Source: Hansfordia pulvinata
Lineage: Eukaryota; Ascomycota; Sordariomycetes; Xylariales
Assembly: GCA_006538405.1 (NCBI GenBank)
Contig: BJKQ01000001.1
Location: 2,976,001 to 3,040,000, forward strand
DNA length: 64,000 bases
Direction: 5' to 3'
Within the stretch, counting starts at the first letter, position 1. Each line of letters opens with the position of its first letter. Made by a program: the position numbers and the translations under genes. Below are positions 57,867 to 64,000 of this stretch, one piece after another. Below the pieces are notes generated by a model, which saw only the letters and a list, made by a program, of their open reading frames with translations, was not told where the DNA came from and did no database searches.

Positions 57867-60800
57867 TCACTCCAGCCGGTCCTCGAAGATGGCTACGGCC
57901 GCCAGCCGCTCGCCCGCGTCGTCCCACAGCGACCGGCAGGGTATCGTCGCCACGGCCGGCTGCTGCTGCTGCTGTTGCTGCCGTTGCTGGCTGGAGCTGA
58001 ACGCGCCGGCGTCCGTGTAGACCAGGTGCGGCGGGCTACTGCCGCCGCCGCCACTCTTCTTCTCGTCGCCGTCGGCGGCGGCCACGGCGGCGGCCAGCGA
58101 GCGCGCGACCTCGGCGCGGCACGCGGCCAGCGTCGGGCCCAGGTCCGCGGGTGCCTCCCCGGCGGCGTGGGGCGGGGGGTAGACGACGGCCGTGCTCTGG
58201 ACGTAGACGCCGGACGAGGGCGTGTTCACGAAGACGTGGTGGACCTGGCGGACTCGCGGCGGTGGTGCGGCTGCGGCGGCGGCGACAGGCGGCGATGACG
58301 ACGAAGAGTGAGGAACAGCAGCAGCGGTTGGGGGGCGGCAGGACAGCAGCTGGACGGCGCCGTCGCGCGCCCGCGCCACGCCGCTGTGGGCGTGCCACTC
58401 GACGGCCGCGCCGCGGGGCAGCTCGGCGACCTCGGCGGCGAAGAAGGGCGGCACGCGGGCAGCGCGGAAGGCCTGCCTGCCGGCGCGGGTGCCCGTGCCC
58501 GTGCCCGTGCCCGTGCCCGTGCCCGTGCCCGTGCCCGTGCCCGTGCCCGCGCCTCCTCCCTCCGCGTCGTCGTCGTCGTAGCCGCGGACCAGCCGCCAGC
58601 GCGGGATGGAGCGGTTGTTCTCGCTGCTGTCGTGGTCGTAGTCGTCGCCACCCCCGCCGCCAAAGGACCGGAACTGCGCGTTGAACCGCAGGTCCCACAG
58701 GTCCGGGCCCCCAGCCCCGAGTCCGAGTCGTCGTCGTCCGAGTCGGACCCGGGCTCGACCCACGTGTGCGCGGCGCGCCAGGCCGCGGCGCACAGCCGGG
58801 CGCGGTCGCGAGTGGAGGGGGATGCAGACGAGGGGGTCGCTGCCAGGTAGGCGACGGCGCTGGTCCACCAGCGCACGTCCGTCTCGGCGCCCACGCGCCA
58901 CAGGTGCTGCAGCGAGAGGGCGATCTGGAGGCGGAGGGCGTGATGATGGTGGTGCCTGTCGTCGTCGTCGCCCGTGCTGCCACCCGGCGACAGGAGGAGT
59001 GACGGCGGCGGCAGGGCCATGGTCGCAGGGACCAAGGGGATCTGGCCGGCGATGGAAACGGCATACGGCTCGTCGCCGGCCCCGTCTAGCGACGCGGACT
59101 GGTCTGCGTCCTCGTCCTCGTGCTCGTCCTCCTCTGTCGCTGGCGGCGCGCTAGGGCGGCTGCAGCCGTCACCCAAAAGAGGCACCGAGATGGCCTGGCT
59201 GTAGGGCCCGATGTTGGCCGGTGCCCAGTACGACCGGGATTGCACGTGCAGGCCCTTTCTCCTCCGGGCGGCGGCACCCGCACCGTCTGATCCCCGTAGG
59301 GATGATGATGATGACGAAGACGAAGACGACACCGTCAGGTAGACGGCCATCGCGCACGAGCCCGGCAGCGCGTCGCCGCACGCAATGGTGACTCGCGCCG
59401 GCGGGTTGGGCTCCGTGAAGAGGGCGCCGTAGGACGCGTTGACCGTCGCGAAGTCGGCCATGGAACGCAGCACGATGACGGCGCTGGTCACGGCGCTGGC
59501 AGGGATGCCGCTGCCGCCGCCGCCGCCGCCCGTCTCGAGTTGCCCTTGGATGCGCCGGGCGATGGCCGCGGCCTCGTGCGCCGCCGTCCCGCCGCCGCCC
59601 AGGAAGCACCAGTGCTGGCGGTCCTGCAAGGGCCCTGCGGCCACGCGGAGGCGGCCGCGGGGGAGGACGACGGGCTGCTCGTGAGGGAGGTGGTCCGGGC
59701 TGCTATTGGAGGCAGCGCGTGCCGCGGTGTCATCGACCGACGGCGTCGCGAGGGCCGCGAGCACGGCCTCGAAGCGCAGATCGAGCAGCGCGGGGATGCG
59801 AACGCCTGGGCTTTGCTGACCACCGCTGCCACTGGCACCCCCATCGCCGCCGCCGCCGCCGCCGCCGCCGCCGTCTTTCATCTCCACGACGGCGCCGCGT
59901 ACACGCAGCCACGCGCAGCCGCCGCCCTCGCGCACGACCCCGTCGTTCTGGTCGACGCCGCCGCCGCCGTTGCTGTCGTCGTCGCCGAGGCCCTGGACCG
60001 AGATCCTGCCCTTGAACAGGCCACGTGGGCCGTCGACCACGAGCGTCTCGAACTCGCCGCCCTCGCCGAGCACGGACCCCCGCCCGCCGCCGCCAAAGCG
60101 CTGCAGCGCACGGGCGACGCGCCGGAGCCCGGCCTCGCTGGCCACGTTGTGCCACAGGAAGCCCTCGTCCAGGCCCGCGCTGGCCACCTTGACGACGCGG
60201 GCGTCGAGCCCGGCCGCCGCCATGTCGCGCAGTAGCTGGCCCTCCCTGGCCGCGAGCTTATCGCCAACAAGGGGTGGACCGTGGACGGCTGCTGGTGCTC
60301 CTGCTGCTGGTGCGGCTGTCAAGCCATGACCGGCGCCGTCACCACTTGCCTCTCGGTTACCCTTGCCATCATCGTCCCCTCCTGCCCGGCCGACGTCAGC
60401 AGCCGGGGCATCGACATGGGTCGGCAGGTCGAGAAACTGCCACAGATACGAGATGGGCACCAGGCCGAGCCTCAGCGCCACCGATTCGACCCGGGTCCGC
60501 TGGTAGGTCGAGAGGATGGCGCCCGAGCAGAGGGCGTTGGCCTCTGGGTGAGCCTCAAGCACCGCCCGGAGCAGCGGGACCAGCGACTCGGTCTCGTCCT
60601 CGACCGCGTCCTCCTCTTCGCCCTCGGGCGGCTCCCTGCTCTCCGCTAGCCCGTTGGCGTCGGATGCGCTTCCCGGTGGTGGCGGCGGCTGTGTAGTACT
60701 CGTAGGCTCGTGCTGCTGCTGCTGCTGCTGAGATCTGGCAGGATTGGTGCTTCCCGCACGGGCCGGCGGGGGCTGGCGTCGATCTGGGGACGCTGGGTAG

Positions 60801-61273
60801 CTCAGGCCGTGATCGACGGCGGTCCCCACGATGGGATGGCGGTACAAGGGCAGACCGGTTGCTTGGGCGTACAAGGGTATGACCTGGTGGCCGACGGTCT
60901 GATACATGAAGCTGTTCAGATCGGTCTCCTCCTCCCCCTCCACACCGTCCCGAGTGGCTTGTTGGTAATTGCTTTCAGAGCCGGGGTCCAGGGGTCCGTT
61001 CACGCCTTCGTTGGTCGATCGCGCTGGCGAGGGCGGACCGTGCCCCTTGGACGGCGCCGGCGCAGGACCGGGAGCGACCCGCGTGGTGGTGGCTATCGGC
61101 TTGGTGGTGGTGGTGGTGCCACTGCTGCTGTTCGCGGGGCCCGTTGGCGCGGGCGGGAAGAGATTCGCGAGGGCAATAACGCGATGACCATTGGCCAGGC
61201 AGTGGAGAATGGAGAAGAAGCTGTCCTTGCCCCCGGACACGAGGGCAATGACATTCAAGGACTCGGCGGCCAT
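57867..61273 (-). CDS. dph6: Diphthine-ammonia ligase Dph6 with RidA-like domains (one apparent frameshift)
   Basis: Catalyses the last step of diphthamide synthesis on elongation factor 2, using ATP and ammonium, in the cytosol (family knowledge). Single exon. Translation starts at MAAESLNVIALVSGGKDSFF (61273), with the ATP-pyrophosphatase loop SGGKDS near residue 11. A second conserved motif, GAILSTYQRTRVE, lies near residue 255. Two RidA/YjgF-like domains follow; the first starts near residue 683 (YWAPANIGPYSQAI, then VSIAGQIPLVPATM). Large disordered Gly/Ser/Pro inserts separate the parts. After SDSGLGA (about 58705) the frame is lost. The continuation GPDLWDLRFNAQF to the stop at 57867 is one frame away, as if one G were missing from the G-run at 58709-58713. 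Corrected length is about 1,130 residues. A (GTGCCC)n tract codes for Gly-Thr repeats in the last part. Confidence 0.88.
58490..58555 (+). repeat. (GTGCCC)n hexanucleotide repeat coding for Gly-Thr
   Basis: About ten units of GTGCCC on the plus strand are read on the minus strand as GGCACG, giving an alternating Gly-Thr run inside dph6. Because the unit is six bases long, unit-number changes keep frame. Confidence 0.92.
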
Positions 61274-63835
61274 GGCGAGAGAGAGTACTCGTAGCAAAGG
61301 TCACCCCGACCGTCTCGTCTCGTCTTGGCCTTGTCTCCTCTCAGAAAGAAAAGATGTCGAGGATAGCGGCGGCGCCTGACGATCACGCACACGCACATGC
61401 GCAATCAACCGCCCCTCCCGTGGTGCTTGGTTGGACCGGAGGCTGTCTTTGCCAAGCGCGGCGGGTGCTCGTGCCTCCTTGTGCTTATTTTCTGGTTTCG
61501 CCGAACGGCTTGCTCTGCCCAATTGCTGACTTTGCCGGAGGAGGGGTGCGGAGGGGCCCCGAACTGTGGCGTTTTTTTTCTTCTCCTTTGCTTTCTTTGC
61601 TTTCGTAGATCTAAGCCGGGTAGTCTGCTTCCGACGCCCGGGGCCAGGAAGACGGGAAGCGCCTCCTGGGAAGTGACGCCTGTCGCCTGGGGCCCGGCGC
61701 TCGCCCGCTCAACCGCTCCGGAGGTCGCCCTCGTGCGTGTGCGAGGCCCGCACGAGTAGACTCGCGGCTGCTGATAGGGAGAAGAGGAGAGCGAGAGGAG
61801 AGACCCCGTCGAGAGCCCACCCACGAACCGGGGGTCGGGCGTGCGTCCTTGCCTCTTGTGGGATGGCAGAGACTCGCGAAAGAATGCCACCAGAACGGTT
61901 GCAGATGGCGTACTGGGCTGGCGTGGTTGGTTAGCGTCTTGGGACCCTCCGACCGCGCGCCAGAGGACCGGTAGAGATGGAGATGCTTCGCCGATGTCTT
62001 ACGGCCGAGAGGCGGTGGATGACCTGGGCAGCGACAGAGGGAGAGAGGGTGGGAGACCTACAGAGAGGCTGTCGTTCGTCAGCTCGGTGAGATTGGGCCC
62101 CCAGCAGCCGCAGAGCTGTCAAGATCGACTATCGCGAACCACCGACGGCTCTAACTAGGCGCATATGGTCTGGGGAGGGAAATGAGGAGGGCGTCGGCGG
62201 ACTTGCTGCAGAATGTGTCCAAGAAGCAATGTTTAGCTCGGGTCGGTCCTCGTGGGCCCTCAACTGAATTAATCGTCCGCGTACGAGTACCATTCGCAGT
62301 TGTATGTATCTTGGTGCTTGCCCCTACGAGTAGTGCCGCTGGGTCTTTGGGTCCCGTTCGGGTGAGGGGGAGTACGAAGCCGATTATGATCTGGCGTACG
62401 GGTACTCGTAGACAAGGTACTTCATGTATCTAGATAGCGAGGAAGAGGAGGGGAGAAAGGTCAAGTGCGGGTGGTAGATACCTCTAGCAAAACGGGTCCT
62501 CGAGGTACTCATGGAGAGACGGTGGTGAGTGGTACTCGTACGGATACAAGATACCGTAGGTAAGGTAGGCAGGTAGGAGGAGGTAGGTAAGGTACTGTGA
62601 GTGGCAGATGGCTGATTCGCCAAAAGCCCCACTGTGGTGAGGCTGCTTGCTTTTCCTCGCTGGCCTCATGGCGGTCCGCTCCGACGGCCACTTGACTATG
62701 GCGACATTCGGGAGTAGCCCTCGAGACTAGACACCGCCGCAATTTGCGCGCACTCGTACGCATAGGGAATCATTGCAGAGAACTGCGGCTTTTCTTTTGG
62801 GCTTGCCGGTCCCTCTCATATCAGAATGCGGCGAGGGCGCCTCCCAGGTCATTAAACCGCATATTGCACTTGGACCCATTCCGAACAGCTTCACGCTAGG
62901 TGCCTCTTTCTCCAGATCATGATACGAGTAGTGCGGCCAGCACTGAGGTTTGATGACCTTGTGTAAACTACCGGCGCTAGCATGCAGGTAGGAACAAACA
63001 GGCTCTAGCGACATGAGAGCAATCTATTTGGCCTCAAGGCGAGAGGCTTTCTAGAGCGAAATCGAAGTAAATAGCCTGTCTGCAAGGCCAATCCATGCAT
63101 GGCAGCGCGGAGGGGCGCCTGAACCGTCCATGCGAGCAAGCGAGATAAGAATTAGGCAAAGGTCACTGACAAACAAGAAGGCAAGTAGATTCAAGCGAGG
63201 TGGATGTCAAATCAATCGTAGTTGATGTCTCTTCCTATGTGTACAGATGCTGCCCTGGATCCGCGTGCGTCCCGCACACGTTTGGTTATCCGCTGCAGAA
63301 AGCTCGTGTCGCAAGGGATAGGCGGCAGACTGACCGCCGCCTATGCGTGGGTGGTGGTAATCCACCCAGGCTGGTCCCGCTGGACGCGACTGTGTAAAAC
63401 TCCGGTTGCTGAAGTCTGTGCAACGAGTGTAAAGAACCGTATACCGCCAAAAAAGCAAATTCCCCATCCGTCAAGATTTTTGTGATCCTTCCCAACCGTC
63501 ACGCGCCAGTATTCTCCAAACCCCGTGCAATGTCCGTAAGTTGTCAAAGACGCTTCCATGAGGTGTTTCTCGTTATGGTGAGCAAGCAGGCTTCGTAGTG
63601 AAACGAGGGGCCCAGGCTCGAAAAATCAATCCGCAGTTGGGTGTCCAAGCCCAGTCTAAATGAATGCCAGCCTTCCTGGTGTGTGCGGTCGTCGTGAGAC
63701 ATGTTCCGCTGCTGAGAAAAATAAACCCTAATTGATGACAGCTCTGTGCGAGGAGAGCAGGTGTGTCATGTGAAGAAATCGTCATATCGTGAAAGGCGTT
63801 AAACGATGCATGATGAGCTTGCAGGTTGGGTTGAT
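61274..63835. other. Intergenic region, no supported gene
   Basis: It starts with the short upstream region of dph6, with a TACTCGTA octamer only 13 bases before the dph6 ATG (61286-61293). Octamer copies cluster at 62282, 62325, 62403, 62533 and 62923. The last kilobase has lower GC. None of the short open frames resembles a protein. Confidence 0.5.
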
Positions 63836-64000
63836 TTAGTCCGTCCGCTTGCGCTTGTTGCCGCCGTCGCTGGCAGAGTCATCCGAGAAGTCGCTGCCAC
63901 TGCCCGAGACATCGGCGGCGACCTGGAAGAGGACCTTGCCGTAGTTGTGGAAGTCCTGGTCGGGACCGGGACCCATCATGTCGAGGGCCTCCTCGCTGCC
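63836..64000 (-). CDS. C-terminal end of an unidentified protein (partial)
   Basis: The minus-strand frame is open from the window edge to a TAA at 63836-63838 and encodes 54 residues. It reads LDMMGPGPDQDFHNYGKV, then LFQVAADVSGSGSDFSDDSA, and ends SDGGNKRKRTD. The acidic serine-rich stretch followed by KRKR suggests a nuclear protein with a basic C-terminal tail. I do not recognise the family. GC-rich codon choice and clean termination support real coding sequence. The rest lies beyond the window. Confidence 0.65.
   Translation of the reverse strand, partial: GSEEALDMMGPGPDQDFHNYGKVLFQVAADVSGSGSDFSDDSASDGGNKRKRTD

Noticed and set aside
57867..58901. Separate 344-codon gene on the minus strand
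   Set aside because: Its upstream part is meaningless and its useful part continues dph6 after a one-base offset, so it is the 3' part of dph6.

Overview
This window looks like nuclear DNA of a filamentous ascomycete (Pezizomycotina, most likely Sordariomycetes; genus not determinable). Evidence: GC-rich genes are broken by short introns with GTRNGY donors, CTRAC-type branch sites and YAG acceptors. A group III histidine kinase with HAMP repeats is present, and the other genes are standard fungal single-copy housekeeping genes. I see no bacterial operons, no rRNA, no convincing tRNA, no CRISPR and no intact transposon.

Layout: a Nik1/Os-1 type osmosensing histidine kinase (857-5003, +); a small coiled-coil protein (8079-9346, -); about 7 kb of gene-poor DNA rich in short palindromes; a 1.5-kb leader without any ATG feeding a SAM + HMG-box regulator (to 20549, +); about 5.5 kb of gene-poor low-complexity DNA; condensin subunit Brn1 (26017-28835, -); a Na+/Ca2+-exchanger-type membrane transporter (30389-33530, +); a small His-rich hydrophilic protein with a clear TATA box (35106-35498, +); phosphomannomutase (37082-38012, +); a WW + PhoD-like phosphatase (38440-42343, -); a decayed, AT-richer repeat relic (about 44.3-46.0 kb); KEOPS subunit Pcc1 (46154-46591, -); Cdc14 phosphatase (48678-50760, +); a membrane-anchored type-B carboxylesterase (54705-56975, +); diphthine-ammonia ligase Dph6 with RidA-like domains (57867-61273, -); and the C-terminal end of an unknown gene (63836-64000, -).

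The genes do not form one pathway. They are a normal fungal mix: stress signalling (Nik1), chromosome condensation and mitotic exit (Brn1, Cdc14), translation fidelity (Pcc1 for tRNA t6A, Dph6 for diphthamide), glycosylation precursor supply (phosphomannomutase), ion transport and development (SAM-HMG). The most unusual signals are non-coding. The octamer TACGAGTA/TACTCGTA occurs about 35 times by my eye count (about 2 expected), almost entirely outside genes and sometimes fused into perfect 14-16 bp palindromes. The leader upstream of the SAM-HMG gene lacks any ATG for about 1.47 kb. Several otherwise well conserved genes (transporter, Dph6, probably the SAM-HMG start) each need one missing base restored to read through, often at runs of C or G. 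This points either to sequence errors or to recent decay.
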